From NCBI RefSeq assembly GCF_905171765.1, contig NC_053390.1, positions 213,771,208-213,835,207 of the forward strand: a stretch of DNA of 64,000 nt, written 5' to 3'. The notes beneath the pieces are model-generated. The model did no database searches and was not told the DNA's origin. It saw only the letters and a program-made list of their open reading frames with translations. The DNA comes from Bufo bufo. Its lineage: Eukaryota; Chordata; Amphibia; Anura; Bufonidae. The position numbers and the translations under genes were made by a program. Below are positions 1-11,923 of this stretch, piece after piece (positions within the stretch are counted from its first letter, which is position 1; each line of letters opens with the position of its first letter).

Positions 1-1534
1 CTGTCAGCTTTAATTTGAGGGTATTTACATCCAAATCAGGGGAACGGTGTAGGAATTACAACAGTTTGTATATGTGCCTTCCACTTGTTAAGGGACCAAA
101 AGTAATGGGACAGAATAATAATCATAAATCAAACTTTCACTTTTTAATACTTGGTTGCAAATCTTTTGCAGTCAATTACAGCCTGAAGTCTGGAACGCAT
201 AGACATCACCAGACGCTGGGTTTCATCCCTGGTGATGCTCTGCCAGGCCTCTACTGCAACTGTCTTCAGTTCCTGCTTGTTCTTGGGGCATTTTCCCTTC
301 AGTTTTGTCTTCAGCAAGTGAAATGCATGCTCAATCGGATTCAGGTCAGGTGATTTGCCATTGCATAACATTTCACTTCTTTCCCTTAAAAAACTCTTTG
401 GTTGCTTTTGCAGTATGCTTTGGGTCATTGTCCATCTGCACTGTGAAGCTCCGTCCAATGAGTACTGAAGCATTTGGCTAAATATGAGCAGATAATATTG
501 CCTGAAACACTTCAAAATTCATCCTGCTGCTTTTGTCAGCAGTCACATCATCAATAAATACAAAAGAACCAGTTCCATTGGCAGTCATACATGCCCATAC
601 CATGACATTACCACCACCATGCTTCACTGATGAGGTGGTATGCTTAGGATCACGAGCAGTTCCTTTCCTTCTCCATACTCTTTTCTTCCCATCACTCTGG
701 TACAAGTTGATCTTGGTCTCATCTGTCCATAGAATGTTGTTCCAGAACTGTGAAGGCTTTTTTAGATGTCGTTTGGCAAACTCTAATCTGGCCTTCCTGT
801 TTTTGAGGCTCACCAATGGTTTACATCTTGTGGTGAACCCTCTGTATTCACTCTGGTGAAGTCTTCTCTTGATTGTTGACTTTGACACACATACACCTAC
901 CTCCTGGAGAGTGTTCTTGATCTGGCCAACTGTTGTGAAGGGGGTTTTCTTCACCAGGGAAAGAATTCTTCGGTCATCCACCGAAGTTGTTTTCCGTGGT
1001 CTTCCTGGTCTTTTGGTGTTGCTAAGCTCACCGGTGCGTTCCTTCTTTTTAAGACTGCTCCAAACAGTTGTTTTGGCCACACCTAATGATTTTGCTATCT
1101 CTCTGATGGGTTTGTTTTGTTTTTTCAGCCTAATGATGGCTTGCTTCACTGATAGTGACCGCTCTTTGGATCTCATCTTGAGAGTTGACAGCAACAGATT
1201 TCAAATGCAAATAGCAGACTGGAAATGAACTCTGGACCTTTTATCTGCTCATTGTAATTGGGATAATTAGGGAATAACACACACCTGGCCAGGGAACAGC
1301 TGAAAAGCCAATTGTCCCATTACTTTTGGTCCCTTAACAAGTGTGAGGAACATGTGCAAACTGTTGTAATTCCTACACCGTTCACCCGATTTGGATGTAA
1401 ATACCCTCAAATTAAAGCTGATAGTCTACAGTTAAAGCACATCTTGTTTGTTTCATTTCAAATCCATTGTGCTGGTGTATACAGCCAAAAATGTTAGAAT
1501 TGTGTCGATGTCCCAATATTTATGGACCTGACTG
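1..1534 (-). mobile_element. Tc1-like DNA transposon, left end cut by window
   Basis: Long inverted repeats frame this element. The left repeat (about 1-112) is matched in reverse complement by about 1312-1435, and the right end runs out to about 1534, followed by TA, the Tc1/mariner target. The outermost part of the left repeat lies before the window. The transposase is on the minus strand and broken (see 144-1194). Confidence 0.92.
144..1194 (-). pseudogene. Tc1-like transposase, frameshifted
   Basis: The N-terminal part (478-1194, 238 residues) has the paired helix-turn-helix DNA-binding region and a GRPRKT hook, then the first catalytic aspartate in WTDETKI and the conserved HGGGNVMVW block. 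It stops at 478. The C-terminal part (144 to about 480) continues in another frame with [11 protein letters not shown], which carries the glutamate of the DD34E triad. The region around the second aspartate (about 380-480) is damaged by small indels and part of the segment before SPDLNPIE is missing. The element cannot make a full transposase, though its ends could in principle be moved in trans. The family assignment rests on protein motifs and the TA-flanked end. Confidence 0.9.
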
Positions 1535-3949
1535 TATATATACAGCTTAGAATTAATTGTATAAAAGGTTCAGGAACCACCTCAAAGGTCAGCTCCCCCC
1601 CATCATCAAATCACATATAGTCCAAAAAGTGAACATTTACAACCCCCCACAAGATCCAGGCGTGAATCATACACAATAGTGGTACATAATTATAGTGCAG
1701 ATACTAAACATACCTAGAAGTCATGCTGGTGGAGATATCGTCGGTGGGTCAGTACTGCAGGCTAAGCGCGTGGCGTCTATGTAAACAGACTTTGCATGCG
1801 CGCCTCCCTGAAGAGCAAAGCATGCATCCAGGGGGCATTGCGCATGTCTACCTCAAAGGCATGGTAACTTCCGGTCATGTGGGTCTATTAGCGTTGCATC
1901 TCTAAGATACCAAGCTCAATCCTGCAATAAAGTGTATAGTCAACCGAAAGGCAAGTGCCCGATCCCTTTATGGAACCGTAATATTGACAAATTACTTTCA
2001 CACCGACAGTTGTGGATGATAATATAAAAAAGTTTCTGTACTGCCAGCCACACAGTCGCCACTAAACAAATTAACTTGGGATTAAGAACACTCAGGTTGC
2101 GCCCAACCCCATTTATGGGGAGGGCACAGTTTCCGGGGCCACCCCATTATCAGTCAGTATACTAGACAGAGTCATGTAAATGTCAAAAAAGCTCATATGG
2201 TATAGAGCATATACTAGTGTGTTTAATCCGTATTTAATGGACCAGCCACTATCCAGTTAGTGTGTTTAGACACTGGACAGTGTCGAGTTCTAGAGTAGGC
2301 CCTTTAATAGGATCAACCTAAAGTTCCTCTAGATCAGGGGTGCACAACCTATTTTGGTCTGAGGGCCGCAGTGTCGCATTGTTCTGTCTCCTGATATTTA
2401 CAAATGCCTAAGTAGGCAGAAAAACCTATCTTGGCCCAAGTCAAATTAATATATCACTTTTATTCGGTATACATTAAAAACTAGATGTGTGCATGGAACG
2501 CAATTTGCTAATTGTACAGACCATTGAAACAAAAAAGTTGCTAGGGTATTAAAAACAGTCACCAGACCACTGTTAATGGTGTTGGCTTAGTGAGTTTGGG
2601 GGGGGACGTGCACAATCCCTAACTCCAAAAGTGAAAGGGGCAGATGTTTGCCCTGCCACGTCTGCAGATATTAACTATGGCTTCATCTAATTGCCTTGCT
2701 TATAAGCCTACTGCATGTATACTGAGGTAGGATTCGGATCATCAAACCACCAGGCAACTAGAGATACTAACTGTCTACTGACAGTTAGTACAGACGTGGA
2801 CTATACAGCTATATCTCCTATAGGTGCCAACTGATATCAATAATGAAGCTGTAATCCATCCGGACTACTGATGAAAAATAAACAGTGGAAAAGTGACCGC
2901 ATGTTAAAACCTAACACTGCCCCCCTATTTGTCTCTTGAGGACATAAAAAAATAATTAAGCTGCTTAAACTGTAAAAGTTTTCTGCATGAAAACTATAAC
3001 TTGTTTTGCATCATTAATATTTAGTATACATTGATGCATTCATATAGCAATACTACACAGGAGCAGATGAAGCAGTTGATTATGAACGGTTCCTTCCCAA
3101 TAACTGCCTGCTCATCAGTTGAGGTGAAGAGCTTCATTTACATTGCTACTACCATCTCTCATCCTCATATAGATTCATTGTTTCTGGATTGCAGAGCTTT
3201 GTTCACAGATTTAATGTGCTGCATGACAGATCAATTCACCCAATCGGCAGCACACTTACATAGGCCGATTATCAGGAACAAGCATTCATAGTGACATTCG
3301 TACCTGATAACCTACAATCAGGCTGTGTAAACCCGCCATTGGATTGCCAATTAATTCATACTACAATTTTCATGCACCACTGCATGTTTTGAATGGCACA
3401 GAGGCCTACTAAAAAGCCATGAAAAATATGAGAAAATTCCTCATAACAGGATTGGGAGTACAAATATATGCTGTGTTATGCAGTTTATTTATGTATCCTG
3501 CTCACAATAAACAGAACAAGGCTTACATAACAGTAACAGTTAAATAACATATACTGCACAGTACAGTACTACATAAATGTCAATTAGAGATTAGTAAAAT
3601 CAACTTTAGGACTGCAAATATAAAAGCAACTGGGTGTTGATTTCAGCAAATTTTTAGTTAAGAAACTCTGATAAAATAAAATTTAACATTAACATTCAAT
3701 GTTCAACAAAAATGTCTGAGATATCTTTTTGAGGTATTTTTCCCTGCAGAGAACTTCTACAAAATGCTGTGTTTTAAAAACATTTCCCAGTTGAAATAAA
3801 ATGCGTGTCCTTTATTCAAAAATTTCCATAGACTTTCAGCCAGCTTACGCAGCTGGTATTTTTTCAGCAAAAACACAGCAATGCAAGAAAAAAAAAACCT
3901 ACAAAAATACAACAAAAACTGTGTGAAGCCAGCCTCAGTGAAAAAATAA
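1535..3949. other. Non-coding, no gene recognised
   Basis: I see no credible ORF or RNA gene in this AT-rich stretch. The ORFs at 1723-1905 and 3031-3291 are short and resemble nothing I know. A block at about 2332-2400 (ggggtgcacaacct followed by a gagggccgca motif) resembles one end of dispersed vertebrate hAT-type repeats, but I could not find its partner end. Confidence 0.5.
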
Positions 3950-4545
3950 GGCTGTGTGAATTAACAAATTAAAATCAATGGTTATGCGGGCTATGCACAT
4001 GTGACATATGAAAGATGCGTATTTCACACTTCCATGTCCTTGATGACAACTATAGTTGACAAAGGCTCTGGATGGGCCAAAATGCATTCTATTTAACAAC
4101 CAATGTTGTGATAAAAGCATATTGAAGAAAGCGAGGGCCAGGATTATCTGCTCTCAAAAGACTGGCAATGCATCCGTTCCATGTGCTCCACCACAAGCCT
4201 GAGTTCCAACAGGATCTTCTTCTCATGATGACATCCATAACAAGGTGGTCAGTAGTTTGTCCGTGAAGGATCCGTGTTTGGTCCGTGGCTTCTGGCCTCC
4301 ATGTGTCATCCATATTCCACGTTCATTGTAGGCTGAAAATTAGTTTCCAGAACATCTCCTACTAGTGGTCTGTGAAGACCGCTGACAGAACATGGATGCC
4401 ATTCATGGTCAGTGGTTTTCATAGATCCATGGACCGGTAGGAAAACTACTCATGTGTAAATAAGCACATTAAAGTCAGTGGGTAAGTGTGCTGTCCATGG
4501 AGAACACAAACAGCACGTGTGTAATTCACTGACGTGTGAAAGAGG
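3950..4545. repeat. Decayed MITE-like block
   Basis: The block begins with a gctgtgtgaatt motif and ends with gtgtgtaattcactg and gtgtgaaag motifs, a degenerate inverted pair. Its interior (tgtccgtgaaggatccgtg, about 4258) is similar to sequence at about 15343-15375. I read it as an old foldback MITE related to the Harbinger-like families elsewhere in the window. The boundaries are approximate. Confidence 0.4.
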
Positions 4546-4547
4546 GG

Positions 4548-4763
4548 TTAGCGTGATTTCTGGGGTTGCATATTTTTCACAAGTTTTTGGATGTTAGGTC
4601 TCAGCTCAGTTGTGGCTAGTTGCAAAATTGACTGAAGATTCTCATTAGTAAATCTGCTAATGTTCATAATAGAAAATGCCTGCTCGCAAGAGTATGTTGA
4701 CCCAAACAGGCAGGCATAAATAGCTGCTCTTTCACACAATTTTGGATATTCATCTCCTGGCAC
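4548..4763 (-). pseudogene. hAT transposase fragment (C-terminal dimerisation domain)
   Basis: A 71-residue reading frame carries YPKLCERAAIYACLFGS followed by STYSCEQAFSIMN, then RFTNENLQSILQLATTEL. This matches the conserved C-terminal dimerisation region of hAT transposases, the type also found in vertebrate domesticated hAT genes. No DDE core or zinc finger is visible nearby, so it is a remnant. A small domesticated fragment is possible, but nothing here supports expression. Confidence 0.75.
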
Positions 4764-5640
4764 ACATTTATAGACGTTAAAGGGAACCTGTCACCAGTTT
4801 TATGGTGTCCTAACTAAGGGCAACATAAATAAGTGACTGATTCTCTTAGCAAAATGCTGGGTCACTTTCTTTAATTGACCCAGTCAATCTGCCAACATCT
4901 TGTATTGAAAAGCTCCAGCTCATAATGATGAGTCCTGAATATTCATGAGCTCCTGACTCTCCCCGCCTACCTGCTGCTGATTGACAGTTATTTTCCATAT
5001 GAATCAGCAGCAGGTGGGCAGGGGAGTGGCTATAGCTCTGAATTAAAAAAACGCTGGACTCACTGACATCACATCATACTGAGTACTATGAATAGCCCTT
5101 GGCCCTATCTTATATGAAGGATGGCCTTATGCCTATCCCATGCATGCTTAAACTCCTTCACTGTATTTGCAGCTACCACTTTTGCAGGAAGGCTATTCCA
5201 TGCATCCACTACTCTCTCAGTAAAGTAATACTTCCTAAATCTACATACATAGTAGTATTATACACATATCCTGAATAGGGACTAAGTTTTGCTATGGGGC
5301 CCTTTGAGATCTGTGTATACCCCTGGTCATCAATATCAGATCAGTGTGACTCCCGGACCTCAACAGGTCACCTGTTTGAAGAGGTTGTGAGGCGCTTCAG
5401 GAGCATACAAAGCACAGAACTGTACACTGTATAGCATCTGTGCTTGTTATTGCAGCCCAGGCACATTCAATTGAATGGAAGTGAGCTGCACATAGCCCAT
5501 GTGACCAATGAACTTGACGTCACTGGCCTACGAATAGGCCGCAGTCTTTACCGGGTGCTGTTGTCTCTTCAAACAGGTGATCGGCAGGATACCAGACCCT
5601 CACTGATCAGATATTGATTGAGGATTCAGGAGGTAAGAAT
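4764..5640. repeat. Dispersed repeat fragments, no gene
   Basis: From about 4775 the motif aaagggaacctgtcaccag opens a block that runs to about 5080 and contains a short foldback around CTGCTGCTGATT and AATCAGCAGCAG (4970-5010). From about 5115 to 5235 there is another block with no coding signal. Both look like interspersed repeats rather than unique sequence, but I cannot assign a class. Confidence 0.4.
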
Positions 5641-5647
5641 TATTTAA

Positions 5648-6125
5648 AGGGGTTGTCCAAGTTATATTTATTGATGACCTATCCTCAGGATTGGTCATCA
5701 ATATCAGATCGGCGGGGGTCCGACACCCGGCATCCCCGCCGATCAGCTGTTTGAAGAGAAGGCACGCACCATGCCAGCGCCACCTCCTCTTCACTGTTTA
5801 CCTTCTAGCCGTTGCATCTGCAGGCGTAATTACACCCAAGCCGTCCCTTTCATTTCAATGGTACGGATTGCTCCTATATAAGTGTATGGGAACGATCCGT
5901 CCCATTGAAATGAATGGGACGGCTTGGGTGTAATTACACCTGCTCACCACTGCAGATGCAATGGCTAGAAGGTAAACAGTGAAGAGGAGGCAGCGCTGGC
6001 AGGGCATGCGCCTTCTCTTCAAACAGCTGATCGGCGGGGGTGCCGGGTGTCGAACCCCCGCTGATCTAATATTGATGACCTATCCTGAGGATAGGTGATC
6101 AATAAATATAACTTGGACAACCCCT
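5648..6125. mobile_element. Foldback MITE flanked by TTAA (Kolobok-like)
   Basis: The ends are AGGGGTTGTCCAAGTTATA and its reverse complement. Each is flanked directly by TTAA (5644-5647 and 6126-6129). The whole 478 bp folds on itself, the two arms matching closely around a centre near 5885. Duplication of TTAA is typical of piggyBac and Kolobok elements. The AGGG terminus favours Kolobok, which is known from Xenopus; this superfamily call is inference. It has no coding capacity. Confidence 0.8.
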
Positions 6126-6244
6126 TTAAGTGTTGGTGGCTCCTATATAATACACGCATGGTTCCCAAGTTCTTGGGACAAGGTCTGCAATGTCTCCACT
6201 GATTGCATTTAGTTTTTTATACTGTATAATATCATCCTATAGAG

Positions 6245-6391
6245 CAGGGATAGCCAACCTGCGGCTCTCCGGCTGTTGTAAAACTACAACTCCCTCCATG
6301 CCCTGCTGTAGGCTAATAGCTGTAGACAGTCTGGGCATGCTGGGACTTGTAGTTTAGCAACATCTGGAGAGCCGCAGGTTGGCAATCCCTG
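6245..6391. mobile_element. hAT-type foldback MITE, copy 1
   Basis: The 147-bp element starts CAGGGATAGCCAACCTGCGG and ends with the inverted match. Flanking 8-mers CTATAGAG (6237-6244) and CTATAGAC (6392-6399) match at 7 of 8 positions. The CAGGG start and 8-bp duplication are the hAT signature. The arms carry the actacaactccc / gggacttgtagtt motif. A related copy lies at 33066-33209. Confidence 0.85.
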
Positions 6392-6491
6392 CTATAGACT
6401 CTATCCTTTACCAATGAGGGTGCTATCAGGATCTTTCCATTTTACAGTTATGTGAATTTTGGTTTCAAAGCATGAATGTTCTAGAAATTTA

Positions 6492-6875
6492 TATACTTAG
6501 GGACATATTTATTAAGACCAGCATTTTAGACACTGGTTTTAATAACCCATAAACCCGGTGGTGGATCCGCTGAAGTTATGAATAGGCGCTGGCTTCAATA
6601 TAACTTCGGCGGATCCTCCTCCACTTCTAAATGTAAGCTTCCTAGATGTCTTACATTTAGAAGTTTCTGTGCCTAAAACAGGTGTAGAAAATGGTAAATG
6701 GCTTGGCGTCCTGTCCCCTAACCCCCCCCATGCTACGCACACTTTTTTTAGACCTGGCGTGAGCGGTGAGAAGTCGCAGACTGCGTCACAAATGACCTGT
6801 GCGGCGCAATCTGCCCCAGAAATACGCCTAATTTAGGTGTATTTCTGTTTGATATATGACCCCCTTAATTCTTGA
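6492..6875. repeat. Dispersed MITE-like repeat
   Basis: The block opens with agggacatatttatt and closes with tatatgacccccttaa, an imperfect inverted pair. It contains an internal foldback around the 6600-6660 region (two copies of the cttacatttagaag motif in opposite orientation). No protein is encoded; the 67-residue minus-strand ORF over it is fortuitous. Confidence 0.5.
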
Positions 6876-7480
6876 GTCTAGGAGATTGATGCCCTAGAAA
6901 GTGAAATGAGGCTCTCTTGGAGAATAAAAACTGGAAAACATCAATAATTATTTTGGACATAGAAACCCAGAATCTAGAAAGAAAAGTACATGTGGACATA
7001 TAGTACTAACCATACTACGTGAAATTTAGAAAATATAGCTATAGGTAAAATTCATTAACATTTTCAGACACAGACTATTTTTATTTATTTGTTTTAGTTA
7101 TTTCCTCTCTGCCTTCCAAGAGCCATCATTTTTTTACTTTTTCGTTCTCATTCTATTTCCAGGGCACTTTAGGGTCAGATAGGGCTCTAGGTTCCTGCGT
7201 ATGAACATTCCTACCATCGAGGTCTGTTCATACTGATAGTAGTCAGAGCTCGGTTTAGCGATTCACTAGGTAGTGACCTTTCCCCTTTCCCTAGTTTCCA
7301 GGCCTAGTACCTTTTCCCTTCCCTCCTGTGTTCGGTGTGGAGTTTACCACCCACACCGTGCTGTGACAGAAGCCATTCGTGAGAACATGATCGCACCTCC
7401 TGAGACCTGGCACAGATCATGCTGTTCTACTGCCTTATAGCTTCAGGCCTAGTGGCCTGAAGCGTGGGGATGGGAGCCGT
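6876..7480. other. Non-coding, no gene recognised
   Basis: I see no supported gene. The stretch at about 7090-7375 is pyrimidine-rich and reads like an interspersed repeat of unknown type. Confidence 0.4.
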
Positions 7481-7498
7481 AGGAGGTACAGATATTGC

Positions 7499-7626
7499 GG
7501 ACAAGAATAGGCATATTCTATTAGTGCCGGCGATGTGCGGTCCGCAAAATGCGGAACGCACATTGCCGGTGTCCATGTTTTTGTGGATCTGCAAAACACG
7601 CTACAGATGTGTGAATGGACCCTAAA
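7499..7626. mobile_element. Truncated Harbinger-like MITE
   Basis: This is the right half of the family seen complete at 33701-33985. It shares gtgcggtccgcaaa, the gcggaacgcacattgcc block and the terminal gtgtgaatggaccctaa. The left half is missing or beyond recognition. Confidence 0.6.
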
Positions 7627-8279
7627 ACACTTAGACACTGCACCCCCCCCCCCCCCACACACGTTTTGACAGAGCCCTGGCGTCTTCAGGGGTTTAGGCA
7701 GGGGCGTTGCTAGCGTCTCAAAATCAACCCCCCCCCCCCCCCCGGAAAACACTAGCACTGAAGACAGGGGAGTTGCTAGGGTCTCAAAAGATCCGGGGCC
7801 CAAGCCCAAATGCATATTGCCCAATTCTCTAAGTCGACCAACCGACCACTAAGCCCACTATAGCTATACAGCTATACAGCTATACAGCAGCACGTACCAC
7901 TCACATCCAGTGTCTCCCAGGTGACGTCTCCTCTGATGTAGATCTTCTCTGTCATCATCTTCTCCATTTGGTCTGCACAACTTCTCTCACCCGCACCTCA
8001 TCTCTGTACAGTGTGACACACATCGGACATCTTAGCTTCCTCATATTTCTATCATAATCTCCCAACTGTGTTATCCTGATGATCACCGTACCCCCCAATA
8101 CCCCAAATACTATCCTGAAGAAAAATGAGTGCCCCCCATAGTAATAGTGCTCCTTATAGTCCAACCAATAGTAATTCCCTTCTAGAATGCCCTCATTAGT
8201 AATACTGCCCCCTACAGTGCCTCCAACATTGATAGTGTTCCCCAAGAGTGCCTCCATTAGTAGAACAGCCCTCCAGTAT

Positions 8280-8640
8280 TAATAATGCCCTTACAGAGCC
8301 CCTAGTAGAAATAAGGCCCCCCTATTGTTCCCCCAGTGGCCCCCCATATTGCTCTTAGTAGAAATAATGTTGATCTATAAGTCCCTCCTATAGAGCCCCC
8401 AGTAGTAATAAGAACGCCCCAGTATTTATAATGCCCCCTACTGTTATAATGCTCACCCTGAAGTGCCTTAGTATTTATATACCCCCCTACTGTTATAATG
8501 CCCCCACAGTGCCACCAGTATTTATATCGCTCCTACTGTTATAATGCCCGCCCTGAAGTGCCCCCAGTATTTATAATGCTCCCTGCAGTGCCCCCTGTAG
8601 TTATATTCCTCTGTTTACTGTCCTCAGAAATGATAATTCC
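8280..8640. repeat. Degenerate short-period tandem array
   Basis: Repeated blocks of the form agtatttataatgccc and tactgttataatgcccc, about 30 bp apart and variable in length, fill this stretch. It is part of the core of the foldback element. Confidence 0.55.
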
Positions 8641-8649
8641 TCAGCCCCT

Positions 8650-8972
8650 CCACCATGGAGTCCCATGTAAATAACATCACACCATATCTCCAGCCCCCTC
8701 CAATATACAGTCCCATGTAAATAACATTCCTCTCTATCTACAGCCCCCTCCAAAATAGAGTCCTATGTAAATAACATCACACCATCTCTCCTGCCACCTC
8801 CAATATACAGTCCCACGTAAATAACATCACCCCCTCCCCAGCCGTCTTCAACATACAGTCCCATGTAAATAACATCACCCCCCCATACACCTTCAAAATA
8901 CAGTCCCATGTAAATAAAATCACCCCCTCCCCAGCCACCTCCAACATGCAGTCCCATGTAAATAGCATTACC
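8650..8972. repeat. Minisatellite, about 45-50 bp unit, 6-7 copies
   Basis: Each unit carries cagtcccatgtaaataaca preceded by a cctccaa-type block. Unit length varies from about 45 to 55 bp. The two overlapping minus-strand ORFs of 64 and 68 residues are translations of the repeat and not genes. Confidence 0.85.
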
Positions 8973-9454
8973 CCTGAAGGCATTCTAGAAGGGAATTAGT
9001 ATTGGTGAGACTATGATGAGCACTATTACTATGGGGGGCACTCATTTTTCTTCAGGACAGTATTTGGGGGTACAGAAAAATTAGGAAGCTAAGATGTCTG
9101 TGTGTCACACTCTGTAGAGACGAGGCGCGACTAAGAGAAGTTGTCCGGACGGAATAGGGAAGATGATGACAGAGAAGATCTACATCAGAGGAGACGTCAC
9201 CTGGGAGAAACTGGATGTGAGAGGTACGTGCTGCTGTATAGCTATAGCGGGCTTAGGGGTCGGTTGGTCGACTTAGAGAATTGGGCCATATGCATTGGGG
9301 CTTGGGCCCCGAATCTTTTGAGACCCTAGCAATGCCCCTGGGAATGCCACAACATAGAGTCATAAGAATAGATGTTCCAGAATTGTTATTACATGGGAAA
9401 TGCATAAAGCTATTGAAACAGGCATGTCAGGAACAGTGAAAGCTCCTCTTTAAA

Positions 9455-9745
9455 GCTTGTTTCAGCCTGCCGGATCCGTGAATACCTCTCGCTGCCTATA
9501 TACTGTCTTGCCCTATTCACTATAATGGGGACCGGCGGAGATTTGGCTGCTACCCGGCAAATATGCCAAGAAGGGGCTGGATGAAAACTGCTGCCCGCAG
9601 CAGTATTTGTCCAGCTGCTCCTCTGCATATTTGTTGGGTTGTGGCCGGATCTGCGCCGGCCACCATTATAGTGAATAGGGCCAGACGGTATCTAGGCAGC
9701 GCACAACAGTGCCAGGTATTCACAGATTTGGCAGGCTGTTCCCAT
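9455..9745. mobile_element. Imperfect foldback MITE
   Basis: Left sequence cctattcactataatgg (about 9512) recurs inverted as ccattatagtgaatagg (about 9662). Outer parts gcctgccggatcc and gatttggcaggc also pair. The centre contains gcagcagtatttgtccagc. No target duplication could be fixed. Confidence 0.6.
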
Positions 9746-9859
9746 AACACAAATGTGCAACAAATCTAATTCATTTACATGAAACAGGGAATTACTACCT
9801 AGCAAAGATTTTTTCTAGGTGACCATCGTTGTAAAAAAGCCACCCTGCTTCAGCCCAGA

Positions 9860-10434
9860 GATTTTGTGCTCCTTCTCAGCCCTCCCCTGCACACAAGTCT
9901 GTTCCTGTCCCTGCTGCCTCTGCCGATATTACACAGTGGAGAGCCTTGCGCCCCATGCAGGCACTTGGGGCTAGAAACAGTCCTGTCCCAATACATAAGA
10001 GAACATAAAAAACACATTGATTGTAGGTTAGCCAAGAGTGGGCCTCCTGGAGAACAACTGATGAGATCCCTGCTCGCATTAGGCAACAATTGTAGGTCTT
10101 GGCATTACTCCATCTATGTGGGTGCATGCCTTTCTTCTTCCTAAGTAAACAAAGTTGTAGTTTTGCAAAAACAAGTTGCCTCTTGTGGGCCCCGCAAGAG
10201 GACAATGCTGAAAATACTGATCTTATTAACTTATACTCTGAAAAACACAGAACTTCTCCAAATCATTATGAAGGCTTTTAGTTAAAAAGGACCTGCAACC
10301 TCTTCTGACATGTCTGCTTTAATAACTACCGGTATTTGCATTCTGAATTCTGGAGCACCAATTCTTATGACTTTACGATGTGGCAGACCTTTATTATTCC
10401 TGCTAGAAATTCTGAATGAATTGCCAGCAGTCTA
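9860..10434. other. Non-coding, no gene recognised
   Basis: Overlapping ORFs of 60-109 residues occur on both strands at 9850-10281. None has a motif I recognise or a consistent frame, so I call no gene here. Confidence 0.4.
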
Positions 10435-11866
10435 CAGTCGTGGCCAAAAGTTTTGAGAATGACACAAATATTAGTTTTCACAAAGTTTGCTGCTAAACTG
10501 CTTTTAGATCTTTGTTTCAGTTGTTTCTGTGATGTAGTGAAATATAATTACACGCACTTCATACGTTTCAAAGGCTTTTATCGACAATTACATGACATTT
10601 ATGCAAAGAGTCAGTATTTGCAGTGTTGGCCCTTCTTTTTCAGGACCTCTGCAATTCGACTGGGCATGCTCTCAATCAACTTCTGGCCCAGTTCCTGACT
10701 GATAGCAACCCATTCTTTCATAATCTCAAGTTTGTCAGAATTAGTGGGTTTTTGTTTGTCCACCCGCCTCTTGAGGATTGACCACAAGTTCTGAATGGGA
10801 TTAAAATCTGGGGAGTTTCCAGGCCATGGACCCAAAATGTCAACGTTTTGGTCCCTGAGCCACTTAGTTATCACTTTTGCCTTATGGCACGGTGCTCCAT
10901 CGTGCTGGAAAATGCATTGTTCTTCACCAAACTGTTGTTGGAATGGTCTCAGGATGCTTTACTGTTGGCATGACACAGGACTGATGGTAGCGCTCATCTT
11001 TTCTTCTCCGGACAAGCCTTTTTCCAGATGCCCCAAACAATCGGAAAGAGGCTTCATCGGAGAATATGACTTTGCCCCAGTCCTCAGCAGTCCATTCACC
11101 ATACTTTCTGCAGAAGATCAATCTGTCCCTGATGTTTTTTTTGGAGAGAAGTGGCTTCTTTGCTGGCCTTCTTGACATCAGGCCATCTTCCAAAAGTCTT
11201 CGCCTCACTGTGCGTGCAGATGCGCTCACACCTGCCTGCTCCCATTCCTGAGCAAGCTCTGCACTGGTGGCACTCCGATCCCGCAGCTGAATCCTCTTTA
11301 GGAGACGATCCTGGCGCTTGCTGGACTTTCTTGGATGCCCTTAAGCCTTCTTAACAAGAATTGAACCTCTTTCCTTGAAGTTCTTGATGATCCTATAAAT
11401 TGTTGATTGAGGTGCAATCTTAGTAGCCACAATATCCTTGCCTGTGAAGCCATTTTTATGCGACGCAATGATGGCTGCACGCGTTTCTTTGCAGGTCACC
11501 ATGGTTAACAATGAAAGAACAATGATTTCAAGCATCACCCTCCTTTTAACATGTCAAGTCTGCCATTTTAACCCAATCAGCCTGACATAATGATCTCCAG
11601 CCTTGTGCTCATCAACATTCTCACCTGAGTTAACAAGACGATTACTGAAATGATCTCAGCAGGTCCTTTAATGACAGCAATGAAATGCAGTGGAAAGGTT
11701 TTTTGGGGATTAAGTTAATTTTCATGGCAAAGAAGGACTATGCAATTCATCTGATCACTCTTCATAACATTCTGGAGTATATGCAAATTGCTATTATAAA
11801 AACTTTAGCAGCAACTTTTCCAATTTCCAATATTTATGTAATTCTCAAAACTTTTGGCCACGACTG
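10435..11866 (-). mobile_element. Tc1-like DNA transposon with internal deletion
   Basis: The ends are CAGTCGTGGCCAAAAGTTTT and its reverse complement, flanked by TA on both sides (10433-10434, 11867-11868). Length is 1432 bp. A broken minus-strand transposase lies inside (10611-11500). Confidence 0.95.
10611..11500 (-). pseudogene. Tc1-like transposase, fragmented
   Basis: Three pieces remain. The N-terminus (about 11341-11500) has CKETRAAIIASHKNGFTG and the first helix-turn-helix. The middle (10924 to about 11260) has the first aspartate in KVIFSDEASFRLFG. The C-terminus (10611-10874) has NSPDFNPIQNLW. The stretch between HPETIPTTVW and the C-terminal piece is shortened, so the strand carrying the second aspartate (normally in a DNAP.H context) is missing. 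The third catalytic residue, a glutamate in NPIE, reads Q in NPIQ. The protein would be inactive even if the frame were intact. Confidence 0.9.
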
Positions 11867-11923
11867 TACAAGGAAGGTCCAGTTGGGTGTTACCAGTTGG
11901 AGGCGTAGCACTGCACAGCCTAA

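Larger units (their letters stand above)
7760..9345. mobile_element. Large inverted-repeat (foldback) element
   Basis: The left arm (about 7764-8200) is matched in reverse complement by the right arm (about 8978-9345). Shared landmarks are the gtcgaccaaccgacc block (7835 versus about 9260), the gatgtagatcttctctgtc block (7935 versus about 9170) and the actcatttttcttcagga block (about 8118 and 9038). The centre holds degenerate tandem repeats (8280-8970). Each arm also carries a reading frame of about 20 codons starting MMTEKIYIRGD and leading into a GTACGT motif (see findings). I do not recognise the family. Confidence 0.65.

Noticed and set aside
7435..7824. 129-residue glycine-rich minus-strand ORF
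   Set aside because: It spans two C-runs and repeat fragments; glycine tracts come from the homopolymers.
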